Source: Selaginella moellendorffii (Eukaryota > Streptophyta > Lycopodiopsida > Selaginellales > Selaginellaceae). Taken from it: 64,000 bases of DNA. The stretch spans positions 1,671,767 through 1,735,766 of the forward strand of contig NW_003314282.1 in the NCBI RefSeq assembly GCF_000143415.4, written 5' to 3'. The notes under the pieces are model-generated. The model was not told where the DNA came from. It made no database searches and saw only the letters and a program-made list of their open reading frames with translations. Numbering within the stretch: the stretch's first letter is position 1; each line of letters opens with the position of its first letter. Made by a program: the position numbers and the translations under genes. Positions 10,961 to 21,989 of this stretch are shown here, piece after piece.

Positions 10961-11520
10961 GAGTCCTTTTGAGAGTGTTCTCTGGTGTTCCTGACCGTGC
11001 AAACTCCTCTAAACGCTGGCCGAATCCTGGGACAAGACACAACATGTCTCGGAGCGAAAAGGTGACAGGAGTGTCAACCAGCTGTTGAAGAACTGGTTCC
11101 AGAACAGGAATAGCTGTTGGTGAGATCTCAGGAGGAGAAGAGAGTAGTTACTTGAAGGGGAGTTTACAAGCCACCCTCTGTGTCACTGGGCCTGATGCCA
11201 ATGGAGATTCGCTCTCAACTGGCGCTAGGGGATCTATGGCAGGCTCAACGGCTACCTTCTTCTTCGCTTGGCCTCGAGTGGCTGCGGTTTGCTGCTGTTG
11301 CCTATAGAGTTCCTCGGCTACCAAAATCGTGTTAACCGATGAGGCTGGTGCCTTGCCTTTGCTTGACGAAGGGGCTGCCTCAATTGCTTATCGTTCCAAT
11401 TGCTCCTGATATGTCTCTAGACCCCGAGATAATGTGGAATTATCAGCGAAAGGATGTTGTTGGACACGTTGAGAAGATGGAGGTCGAAGCTCTGGGTGAA
11501 GCTTGAAGCAGTGCTGCGTG
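10961..11520 (-). mobile_element. gag-protease linker of element 1
   Basis: No open frame of note. Its position between the gag and protease remnants of the same strand places it inside element 1; nothing more specific can be seen. Confidence 0.4.
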
Positions 11521-12350
11521 TTATATGTGTTTCATCTCGCAGTGAGTGCACCAATGGGACTTAAACCTGCATTCCCAAATTGTAGCAGCCTCTTTCCTGG
11601 ACTCCACCAGCTCTTGGAACAATTTTTCATGGTGTGATTGTTGCTGAAGAATGATCTCCTTCAGCTGCCGCATCTCATTGGCAAAGTTCTCAATAGCCGA
11701 AGGTGTATGCTCGATAGCGACAAGCTTTGTTGTGGACGAGTGAACAGCCGCACAAGGTGACTTTGATGGGGTGATGGCTTGGTCGAAATCAACTCTAGCA
11801 ATCCCTAGGTCGAGAAGAAGTTCTCTTTCCAGCTTCATGGCAAATGAAAATGCCTTCCGGCAAGACCTGAATGTCTTCTTGAGAAGTTTCCTTTGCAAGT
11901 TCCCATGTAGACCTGCTGTGAATGCCATGATCCCTTGTTGCTCATCTTGGAATACTCTGCAATCCCAACATTGCTTCCAGTAAGCTCAAAACCGTGTGAT
12001 GTAGTCAGGAACAGACTCGTGAGCACCCTGTCGGAACGAAAAGAGGTCGACAAGTAGCCAATTTGTGGGTTTTTCTTCAACAAAGCGTTCTCTGAAAGAA
12101 GCAAGTAGTGTCTAGAAGTCTGTCTGGTCCTCTGGGAGGAGAGAATCTACCCAAATTGCTGCTTTGCCTTCAAGAGATTGCAAGAAGTTGCGGCACATAC
12201 GATCATCGTCAACGATCATATTTGTGGTGCAGTAGTAATCAAAGCAACTGATATGCAATGTTGGAGAGACTGTTTCAACATTTGAGAAGGTCGGTAAATC
12301 ACTCCACTTCTACAGAATATGGAGCTGAGGTCGAGCTAAAGGTGGCTGTG
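11521..12350 (-). pseudogene. gag remnant of element 1
   Basis: On the minus strand, with in-frame stops, a retrotransposon gag (UBN2-like) pattern is readable. It has a short LQSLEGKAAIWVDSLLP tract, then FRERFVEEKP, then the open part 11,521-11,928 with KLLKKTFRSCRKAFSFAMKL and a Cys/His-rich end (CRFKSHWCTHCEMKH) that may be a degenerate zinc knuckle. The KTFRSCRKAF block recurs as QRFRTCHEAF in the plus-strand element at 18.66 kb. Confidence 0.7.
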
Positions 12351-12420
12351 CCATAGCTCGTAGATCTAAGTCACTAGAATCTACCAAGGATGAAGAGGAC
12401 TCGGCCCGAGAAGGTGTAAT

Positions 12421-14128
12421 GTCGTACCTAAGCTGCCTTTGGATGTTAGAAAGTTTACTTCGTACCTTAAAGCCTTGAGGTATGGTAAAAGGGTGCTAAT
12501 TTGTCGCACGTCTAGTTTGTACCGGCATCAAATACCTTGAACATTGCAAATGCCCGGTCAAGGCAACTGGGTTGACAGGAGGAAGAAGACTATAGGCTAG
12601 TGCTCAAGGTGCTCAAAGTTGCCCAAAATGCCTGTGATGAAGAGAAGGATCAAAATGGAAGGAGATGTAGGCCTCAAGCACACATAACCATAGACCTGTA
12701 GGGTAACTGCCGAAGTAGCTGCTGGAGTAGCCGGTAACTGGTAACTAGTAACCAGTAACCGGGGATCTATGACTTGTAACCGGTAACCCCCGCTCTCGCT
12801 CCTACTCTTGCGCCTACTCCAACACCAACTCCTATCCCTGTGCTTGTTCCTACCATCCTTGTTCCTGCTCCTTCTGTTCCTGTTCCTACAGCTACCTATT
12901 CCTTGAAGATTGCTTCGTTCCCAAGGAACCCCCAACAAAGTTTAACCCAAAAGAGAAAAATGAGTCCTCTAGTCTTGATCCTTCTCCATTTTTACTGTTG
13001 GTGGGCTTGTTGGAAAGGGCTCAGCCTCGTCTACCCTCTATCGTAGGAATTTGGGAAGAAGCCGCCTCAATATTCCCTGAAATCCACAAAGAGGTAGCCC
13101 AGAAGGCCAACATTGTGGAAAAACATATACATGTCCATGATGTAGATCGATATTGAGGTGCCGTTGGTACTTCTAGAAAGCCTAGGACCAAGAGCACCTA
13201 TAGAAATAAACGGCATCCAAAACAAAGCCCGGAGGAGCACAAATTCTTGCTACAAAGATTACCCAATTTAGCTGGAGAAGAAAATCCTTTTGCATGCCGT
13301 TAATTTGCCCAAATCTAGTGCCAAGAATCACCACTACTTGAAGATCTAGATCAGATCTACAAACCCAAATGCACTACCTTGGGAAATTGGGCCAAGGATC
13401 CAGACGAGAAAGTGAAAACCCCAAAATGTTAATCTGACCAAGCCAAGAAATGTTGTATCTCTTCAAATATTGCACGGCTTGATGAGATCCATACCTTGTT
13501 GGAAAGAGGAGCTCCAGACCTATCTAACACGCCCAAGATCAAACAAAACCACTGCAAGACAAACAAGAAATTGATTCCTAAAGTCTACGGCCAAAAGAAA
13601 AAGAGAGAAATGATGCCTCTGAAAGTGCTGTGCGTCATGCCAAGTTCACCATTTGTTGGGGGAAGGAGGGGCACCTTCCCCAACGCTCACTCAAACACGA
13701 GAAATGCTTCAATGCTCTTTGCAAAATGCCCCCCTTGCCCTTTGGGGCAAGGGTTTTATACAAGGAAGATGGGGAATATTCCAAGGACCAAAATATTCTC
13801 TCTCTCTCTCACTCTCTTGGTGGCCACGCCCTAACACCTTTAGCTTCTCTCTCTATATCCCTGCGGGTAGGGGCGTATCACACTTTTGTAAGCTTGATGA
13901 CACCCAGAGTAGTAAAGGTGGTTAATTCCATTGGTCATTTCCTTGTCGGCGATGGCCAAAAGGTATTTGAGTTGGTAGCGCATCTAGGTTAAACAAAAAA
14001 GTTACCTTAACTCATTTAAGTTGGTGCATTTCTCATATAGTGTGATCACCGTAACCTTTTTCTAGAGTTATTTCCTTGCCAGTGGTCTAGACTTGAGTAT
14101 ACATTGAAGAGGATGTTGATCTTCCTTA
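12421..14128. mobile_element. Retroelement-derived DNA, no recognised gene
   Basis: The left part (12,597-12,830) holds the repeated 'gtaacc' tract shared with 4,690-4,800, followed by 'tgttcct/gttcct' units. The right part precedes the polypurine tract of the LTR at 14,141 and so should be the 3' internal end of that plus-strand element. Open frames at 13,496-13,992 have no recognisable domain. Confidence 0.4.
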
Positions 14129-14140
14129 AGGGAGGGAGAG
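14129..14140 (+). other. Polypurine tract of plus-strand LTR element
   Basis: AGGGAGGGAGAG lies directly against the TG start of the LTR at 14,141, the position where plus-strand DNA synthesis is primed in LTR elements. Confidence 0.75.
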
Positions 14141-15203
14141 TGTCGCGAATGTGACTGTAGGTATCAAAAGTTACTTATCAGCTAGTCCTTTCAGATATTC
14201 TTTCCTTACTGCCACAATAACAGGAGGTTAATATTCCTAGACCTTTTATTAGTCCCTCTTGTTCAAATATTAATAAATTGGACTTTGCATCTATACTTAG
14301 CTGGACGAGTATAAGAAAGGAATACCTAAGTGTCTATTTAGCCAAGCATATTTGGCCCGACTTGTTAGTTTTTTTTTTCTCTGTCTTGCACTAGCTTGAC
14401 AAGAACCCTTGCATATTAAAACTAGTTTCTCAATATTGCCAGATGATAGCTTACCATGTCTACCAAACACACTCGCTATCATACCCTTTGTGTTAGTCTC
14501 ATTCTGGTCCCAAATGCTATTATGAAAATTATCTAAATTTGCTCATTTGGCATATTTACAGAATGTAGAGATTGTCCTGAACACAATAGTGTTTGTCTTG
14601 TGTCCAAATTTGCAATCTAGAGATATTCCATATTAGTAAGTTTCAAGCTTGTCCCAAAGACTAACTCCTGGTACTAAGGGCTCCTAATACTAAGGGTGGT
14701 TAAGGGTGAAAGCCCAAAACATGTGTTTCTCAAGGGGGGTGGGACTATGAAGGGTTTCAAATGTATAGTAGGGATAGTGGGTAGGTCGGGTATGGCCGAC
14801 AAACCTAAAGTATAGTTTAGCTCCCACTTGCATGTTTGTCCTTGTTTTACATCTAACTTGGGTTTAAGCCCAAATTTCGTTCCATGTTAGCTAGTGGAGT
14901 ACCCATATCCTTGTGTTAGGCCATTGGTATGCTAAAATAGTTTCAGATTCCATCTAGCTCCATTTTGCGTGCTAGCCCTAGCATTAGGATGTTGGATGCT
15001 CTAACACTATTCCAAGTTGCTATGTGCTCCTATCCCTTCACTTCTTAGGCTGTACGCTCAAGAGTCACTCCATATTTCAATTTTATCGCTTTTTGGCTCC
15101 ATACTTAGGAGTTTGGCTCTGTTCCTTCATTCAGTGGCCCAAGGCCCTGAAACTTGAGTACCACTCCACTGTCTTTTGGACACGTGGCATATGACATATG
15201 GCA
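14141..15203 (+). mobile_element. 3' LTR of large element (about 1.06 kb)
   Basis: It begins TGTCGCGAATGTGAC right after a polypurine tract. It shares its first roughly 850 bp with the solo LTR at 9,729 and its last roughly 350 bp with the reverse complement of 3,333-3,690. The CA at 15,203 is chosen because the homologous end of the 3,333 copy is followed by a primer-binding site. No matching 5' LTR in this orientation lies within the window to its left, so the element is truncated or rearranged. Confidence 0.75.
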
Positions 15204-15474
15204 TATAGATGATTTAGGTTTTGCTTCATGGTTATCCTATGGTAAATCACCATAGGATGAAGGGTGAAAACCACGTGCACTACACCAAAGTCCCAGACTG
15301 TGGAATGGAATAGGAATAGTCCTCTTGGGTAGTGACTAAGGATACAATCATATGATAAGGAAGTTTTAAAGGTCTATGGGACTTAGTGCTTGGGCCTTTG
15401 GGCTCTAACCCAATGGTGGTGTTGGTGAGCACAGCTGCGAACAAAGAGGGACTCGATGGGGACCAAAGAAGGGA

Positions 15475-16160
15475 TATTGAGGAGGGTGTTCTCTATGTCT
15501 TTAGGCATCTTAAGGATGCCAAGGTGTGGTTAAGGGATGATGACTCATGGATGAATGGCTCAATCTTTGGAAGATAGAATTGTGGTATGGGTAGTATTGG
15601 ACTGCCAATGAGACAAAGATGAATATGCATAACCTTAGTGTAACGAGTTGGTATATCAATGGTACTTTTAGATGTCTGTAATGGGATCAAACACTTGGAA
15701 CAATTGGACTAAATGCAAAAGTAGAGTGGCATAGAGCCCATTCAAGAGGCTAGCAAGTCCTCAAGTCAGGAATAAACTTTGGAGGTTGTGAGTGAGACTT
15801 TTTCAAATGGTTAAAAGTATTGAGGAGGGTGTTCTCTATGTCTTTAGGCATCTTAAGGATACCAAGGTGTGGTTAAGGGATGATGACTCATGGATGAATG
15901 GCTCAATCTTTGGAAGATAGAATTGTGGTATGGGTAGTATTGGATTGCCAATGAGACAAAGATGAATATGCATAACCTTAGTGTAACGAGTTGATATATC
16001 AATGGTACCTTTAGATGTCTGTAATGGGATCAAACACTTGGAACAATTGGACTAAATGCAAAAGTAGAGTGGCATAGAGCCCATTCAAGAGGCTAGCAAG
16101 TCCTCAAGTCAGGAATAAACTTTGGAGGTTGTGAGTGAGACTCTTTCAAATGGTTAAAAG
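15475..16160. repeat. 343-bp tandem duplication, about 98.5% identical
   Basis: 15,475-15,817 and 15,818-16,160 are the same 343-bp unit head to tail. I count about five substitutions between them, so the duplication is recent compared with the decayed surroundings. The unit has no recognisable coding motif. The second copy breaks off at the same base at which the first joins it ('ttaaaagtat'). Confidence 0.9.
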
Positions 16161-16163
16161 TAT

Positions 16164-18150
16164 GGTTAAGTGACTAAAGTAAAATGGAAAAATTAGTCGC
16201 TTACAACTTTATATTAAAGTTGTTCTTTAATCCAACTCTTATTGGTGGTCAAGTATATCACCATTTGATGTTGATATATGATGGTTTCGGAAGTGGGGTG
16301 ATACTCGAGGAATTGCATATCTAGAGGGCATAGCTCTCCACTTTAGTTCACATATGAATTTATAGACAATGTGGTGGATAGAAAAGGGCCATTAAGGGAA
16401 CAACTTTAGAATTTTAGGAATAATAGAAGGTTCTCCTTAAAGATCAATGGAGATTTGATCCATATAAGCATTTGACTTAGCAAATTGGCTAATATAGTTG
16501 TGATAAACAACTATAGTTGGGATCACAGGAAGGATAAAAACTCTAAGACAGTAAAAGAGTTATAAGATTATCTTCATATGATTATAAATAGTACTTATGA
16601 ATTTGGACTAAAGTTAATGATTGTGAGAGGTCAAATATGGATAAGGACATAGATCCTTGAAATGGTAATGGGAGCCACTTCTAATACATGCTAGAACAAC
16701 CCAAGGCATTAAGGGTGTACTCAAAGGATGAGTTAATGTTTTCATCATATGGAAGGATAGTTTTAAGAGGCAAAAACAACCCTGTAGAACAAAGGATAAT
16801 CAAGTGTTAGAGTAATACTTGCAAATATAGTTTTTATGAATATGATGTGAATACAAGAAGTTATATTTAAGTGTGGTGGGACCTCAAAAGTAGCTAGGAG
16901 GCTAAAACATTATGAAACATCAAAAGTTGGATAATTTAGTAAAGTCAAAGGATGGTCCTAAAAGCTTAGAGGAAACCTATTTGGATAGAGGTCTATTATA
17001 CCTTATGAAGGACTAAGAGGATCATGAGATCCAGGTATGAGAACAGTGAACATTTTGTTAATGGTAGAAAGTGCCATTCTAAAGTTGTAAAAAGATGTTT
17101 ATGGAAAAAAATCAATTTTAGCAAAGAGTTATATATGAATATTATAGAGTAGTGCTAACCAATAGTTGGAATAAAAAGCAATTATTATAATCTTGGCAAG
17201 ACCTAGATATAAGTGGAAAGTATTATGAGGGTAGACTTGTGAAGCCGATGGTATAGAAACTCCAAATATCTCAAGGGATTACCCCAATAGAAATGGAGTT
17301 AGCATATCTTGGATATGGTTGGATTTGTGTGTTTGTACTAAATATTGATGGAAGTGTGGAAGCACACTGGCAATTAGTTGTAGGACATAATAACTATGAG
17401 GCAACTAAATAAAATAATTGGTTGAAATGGTGGGAGCTAACTTTCTAAAACTTCTTGGCTAGATAAGAAAAAGGTTAAATACATCCCTTAAAGGATGTTG
17501 TGTGTATATTGCAATATAGTGGGTCAATATCAATAAAAAAAGCTCATTGCCTAGGAAGTTCATCACTGAAATATATAAACACTTTAAAACACCAAAGAGG
17601 TTGGTTCCTTTTAAGCATTTTGGCATCTTAGTTCATGATTTTGATTTTATTCTCTTTGTTTGAGTTTAGGTTTTCTAACAAGTTTATCCTCACTCAATTT
17701 CATGCACAAAGTCAAGAAATTTCTAGAAAAATATTTTCCTTTTGAGGCATTTTGAGTGCTAGAGCTTGATTTCATTTCTTTTCTCCATTGTTTTTGCATG
17801 ACAATATGTATCCACATCCTACCAAGTGATTCCATAACATCCTTTATATTTTTCCCCTTTTCTTTACTAGATTTTTCTTTTCTTTGTGAGAAATTGGCAT
17901 TTGTGGGAGTGACATTAATTTTGGTTAGGGAAATCTATGTTAAGATACTTTTTTATTTGGAGTTATCCCATTTGGATACTCTATTCTCACACAACTTAGA
18001 GTTTTTAGTGTGTTGCATTTTCTATGACTCGGCATCTACTGCACATTGGACATTTTATGCTGGTTCATACTTGTTCCAATTAGAGACAGCAACCAAAAAT
18101 CTTCCATGCAATGCCTAGAGTATGAAGACACTTTTCACACCTATGCAAGC
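16164..18150. other. AT-rich decayed DNA, nothing recognised
   Basis: No open frame with similarity to a known protein. Composition (many TA and TG steps, few CG) suits old methylated transposon DNA. A weak resemblance to a Ty1/copia RNase H end near 17,340-17,430 was noted but is not good enough to call. Confidence 0.4.
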
Positions 18151-18940
18151 TAAATTATCAAACTGCTCTTTTTAGAGAGGAGGATTTATCGTTCACCATA
18201 GATACCGAGTCTACCGGCTCTTCCCACATTCTACAATGAGGCACTAACTTGCTATAATTCTTTGGCAATGGTGACATCTCTACCAAGACAACATCACTCA
18301 CTTCAAACAATATTGCACATCAAACAACATCGTCGAGGATGATCACAAGCTTCGCAACTTCTCATGATCGCTCACTGGCTAAGCACTAGTATGGTCAGAG
18401 ACGCTCTTGGAGGTAGACATGGCTGACTACTTCACATTCAAAACATCTTTCCAGGGTCACTTTGATCAGCAGCAACCAACAAATCACTTACTCATGGATT
18501 TGTTCACTTTTCAGCAAGAAGCACGTGAGTCTGTGCTAGAGTATATGATGTAATTTAGGTCTTAGTAGAAGGAGTGTGTCTAGCACAAGGTCATCACAAA
18601 TGAACCTCATGGCATTACTACATTCACCTCTAGCCTCAAGGGAAATCTCGAATGCAAGATGCTTAAGCAAAGGTTTCGGACGTGTCATGAGGCATTCACT
18701 GCAGTAGAGACTCTAGAGCAAGATCTTCTTCAAGATCTCGAGATTTCCAGAGTAGAAGCTTTCCTCCCACCCTCAAATGAGAGCTCGTGTGCTGCCATGG
18801 TCCGTTCTTCTCCAGCCCCACACAGTGATGATAGCGTTCCCTTGGCAATCAAAAAGGTGTTGCCAGAGCTCGCGGGATACAAGGAGCAACAAATGCAAGA
18901 GAAATTACTTGAGGATTTTAGAGCATATTGCTTACAATAG
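18151..18940 (+). pseudogene. gag remnant of element 2 (plus strand)
   Basis: With in-frame stops up to about 18,600, then open from 18,659, the plus strand encodes a gag-like region related to that of element 1. Features in order are a QGHFDQQQPTNHLLMDLFTF tract, TTFTSSLKGNLECKMLKQRF, and TCHEAFTAVETLEQDLLQDL followed by SSCAAMVRSS. Element 1 has the same order (GLHGNLQRKLLKKTF, LERELLLDLGIARV, SPCAAVHSS). The two copies lie in opposite orientation. Confidence 0.7.
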
Positions 18941-19591
18941 GTAGAGAGACCGAGATGTCCTCCTTGTTCTTGGTACTACTTGCATTGTGATGTTACAACG
19001 CACAACATGGAAAGATGTTAGAAGTTTCACCTAGAACATCAACCACCTTTGTTCAGCAACAGCCTCTAGTGGATAATACATCTCTTCCATGGCTAGCAGA
19101 TAAGATACCAGCAACAACTAGAGCAGAAAGTGATCAAAGACACCCCTTCGTCGAGCCATAGGAAGACACCAATGCACATTAGCAGGGTTTACATTGCAAA
19201 GGATGGTCATAGGGAGGCTGCTATGACTAGAGGGCACAAGAAGGTTTCCCCTCCATTCCCAGATATTGATGGTGAGCAGAATCCAGCATCAGTTTCCAAA
19301 ACTTCACCATCTCTCATGGTGTGCAAGTTACTCCATGCTTTAGTATTTGCAGTGCCACCCACATCTTTAGCAACAACTAAGGATCCATGTCCAAGACAAC
19401 CTCTAGCCTTTCAGAGTGGGACCTTCCAACCGCCCTCTACTCTCTCTCAGGTACCACAGAAGTTCTTGCTCAAGTTGTTGGCACTCCAATCTGAATCACA
19501 CTTGGTGACCTTTTGTAATGCATACTAGGTTTTACTTCAACTGGAGACTTTTGCCAAGTCCACAAGCATCCCTGTGGAACTTTAGCATGAC

Positions 19592-19948
19592 ATGCATATC
19601 ATCAACACTCAGACCATTCATGATCCCAGAGCATTCTTTATGGAGGTCCAAATCAGCAATAAATCCTTGACAACACGAGCATTACTTGATTTTGGATACC
19701 AGAGCAACATCATATCCCTTGACTTGGCATACTCTAGTGGCTTGGAAGTGTCTAGCAACAAAGCCATCATCCTCAAAACATTTACTAATCACTCAATGGT
19801 TCTTGCAAGCATCTGTTGCAATGTCAAGAGTGTAGGGAGTGGTTTCCATGCTAGGGTTTCTTGTAGTGGACTACCAGCAGCTCAGATCTGGGAAGCTGAA
19901 GGACTCCATCATCCTAGGATAGCCGTGGCACCTCGCTTAGCAACTTAG
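19592..19948 (+). pseudogene. Aspartic protease remnant of element 2
   Basis: The frame shows ALLDFGYQSNIISLDLA, in which the usual Asp-Ser-Gly has become Asp-Phe-Gly, and then LKTFTNHSMVLASICCNVK. Both parts match the protease of element 1 at 10.5-10.9 kb. The active-site change and the later frameshift suggest a dead copy. No RT, RNase H or integrase motif was found after it before the next repeats, so the element appears to lack pol. Confidence 0.7.
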
Positions 19949-21030
19949 GTTAAGGGAGAATCAATGATCACCAATAGTGTCCATATAGCGACTCTTCTCA
20001 ATACCTATAGCCATCATCTACTTCCATCTAGCTTGTCTCAAGTGGATGCTTCTTCCATCATTGAAGTTGACTAGACTCTCAAGGTTCTTTTCCCATAACT
20101 CATTAAGGATGACACACTGCCAAAGATCCAAGTTGTTGAGTACAATATGCTTGACTTCTTCAACACGGATTGGATTATATCAACACTTGACTTCTCTACC
20201 ACCACTACACAAGTCTAGAAATTCCTTGGCTTTAGCAAATCTAGAGATTTCACATCAATTCCTTTGCTGCAACACAATGAGGAATCTATCCAAGTGGTGG
20301 TTTCTCCAAGCACTTTTCTAACTCTAGCACCACTTGAGGAGTCACAATGGACCCCTACCAAGGATCCCTCAGCACCAACACAGAGTTTGGGTCCACATTG
20401 CATGTGAGCTTGGATGTTGACAATCACAAGATGAGAGTTTGTGACACACTTGTTGCTGTGGGGATCCAGAAGCAATTCCTACAAATGAAGTTGATGAGTT
20501 GGTGGCTATTGGGATTGAAAAACCATTATTTGACCACTCTCTTATAAGCAAGGAGCAACATCTAATTGCCTCTAATGAATACCTAGGAGTGGTATCCACC
20601 ACAGCCATGGAGTTTTTGACTTGTTCTTATAGTTTGGAGCTTACATCTAGAGCTTATATCCACCCCCAAGTCTCTTGTTGTATGCTGACTCTACCTTTAT
20701 AAGGAATTCCCCAAGATGTATATACTTTACCATGCAACCTTGGAAGCTTGCCAGCCAACATCCTCACACCTTCTCAAAGGATGATTTTTGATCTTGGACT
20801 TCTTCATAACCTTCTCTAGAGTCCTTTACATGATCTCAACAGTAAGACTAAGCCTTTTCACGTGGTATATAGTAGTTTTGGAGCTGTCAACAAAACACTA
20901 GGGAAAAATTGAGATGCTGCTAGAAAATGCCTACCACCTTCGCGTCATGGTCATATCCTAAGTGAGTGGCAAGAGAGTGAAGAAGTTATATTCTCCAAAG
21001 TGTTGTTGATGCTTTGTGACCCAGTTTCTC
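19949..21030 (+). mobile_element. Element 2, part after protease
   Basis: Open frames at 20,046-20,321 and 20,347-20,547 have no recognisable domain. By position they would correspond to the protease-RT linker of element 1 (8,838-9,728), but I cannot align them convincingly. Confidence 0.3.
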
Positions 21031-21033
21031 CTA

Positions 21034-21720
21034 ACTTGGCACCTCGTCTCAACTCTTCCCAAATTCAAATTCATGGTTGGATTGTGACTTCATCCTATTA
21101 TAGCATTTGAGGCATTTTCTGATGCTATCGACACTTCACCTAGCCACCAAATCTTTATCAACAACAAACAACAACTTCTTTAGCACTTTGGAGACAGTTT
21201 CTACCATCCCAAGAAGGTTCCTATCCTTCTAGGTAGCAATTGAGCCTGATTCTTTTTGCAATGACACTATTCACCACCTCGGGCATTCTCGGTGCAATCC
21301 AACACTTGGATTCTCTTTCAATGACACTATTTGCCACCTCAAGCATTCTTGATGCAATCCAATACTTGAGACTTGGCACCTCGTCTCAACTCTTCCCAGA
21401 CTTAAATTCATGGCTGGATTGTGACTTCATCCTACTATAGCACTCTAGGCATTCTCCCGATGCTGTCGACACTTTACGCAGCCACTAGATCTTTATCAAC
21501 AATAAACAACGACTTCTTCAACACTCTAGAGGTATTTTCTACCATCCCAAGAAGGCTCCCATCCTTCTAGGCAGTAGTTGAACCTAGGATTCTCTTGCAA
21601 TGACACTATTTGCCACCTCAAGCATTCTTGATGCAATCTAGCACTTGGATTCTCTTCCAATGACATTATTGCCACCTTAGGCATTCTTGATGTGATCCAG
21701 CACTTGAGGGTGACTCAGCC
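21034..21720. repeat. Nested tandem repeats (337-bp period, 62-bp units)
   Basis: 21,034-21,240 recurs at 21,371-21,580 with a period of 337 bp, sharing 'ggcacctcgtctcaactcttccca' and the sequence after it with scattered substitutions. Between and after them a unit of about 62 bp, 'caatgacactatttgccacctcaagcattcttgatgcaatcc...cacttggattct', occurs about twice at 21,258-21,370 and twice at 21,598-21,710. The larger repeat therefore contains copies of the smaller one, pointing to unequal exchange. Confidence 0.8.
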
Positions 21721-21809
21721 AGTTTTAGAGGCATTTCAGGCCTTCTATTGCATCCTCTTGGCATTCCAGTACTATTTAACCCAGTTGGAGGTAAATTGGA
21801 TTTGCGAGA

Positions 21810-21989
21810 TGTCAAAGTTTTTGAATTTAGACTTCCAAGGAGGTTAAACAGCCCAATATTACTCAAACCTAATTGTCTCAAAACCTTAACTGATTGGAAA
21901 AGAGGGTGCACTCTTATTCATATGCTTTTTCCCTTTATATTTGAACCCTTATAAATTATCTTTTTAATCATTCTCTTTGGTTGTTTACA
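21810..21989 (-). mobile_element. TRIM LTR copy (reverse orientation, diverged)
   Basis: The reverse complement aligns with the 195-bp TRIM LTR at 3,672, including the tracts 'gattggaaaagagggtgcactcttattcat' and 'tatatttgaaccc' seen on the plus strand here. It ends with TTTACA at 21,989. It is more diverged than the other copies and no target duplication is evident. Confidence 0.65.

Larger units (their letters stand above)
5590..12420 (-). mobile_element. Degenerate Ty3/gypsy (Tat-like) element 1
   Basis: Read on the minus strand, recognisable domains follow in the order gag, aspartic protease, RNase H, reverse transcriptase, connection plus second RNase H, zinc-binding domain and integrase core. 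RT before integrase is the Ty3/gypsy order, and two RNase H domains are known from the plant Tat lineage. Frames are broken by stops and frameshifts, and a solo LTR (9729-10638) splits the protease region, so the copy is dead. Individual domains are listed separately. Confidence 0.85.

Noticed and set aside
16164-17600. Possible Ty1/copia RNase H end near 17,340-17,430
   Set aside because: Only a few residues resemble the end of copia RNase H, across frameshifts; without an alignment it cannot be separated from chance.
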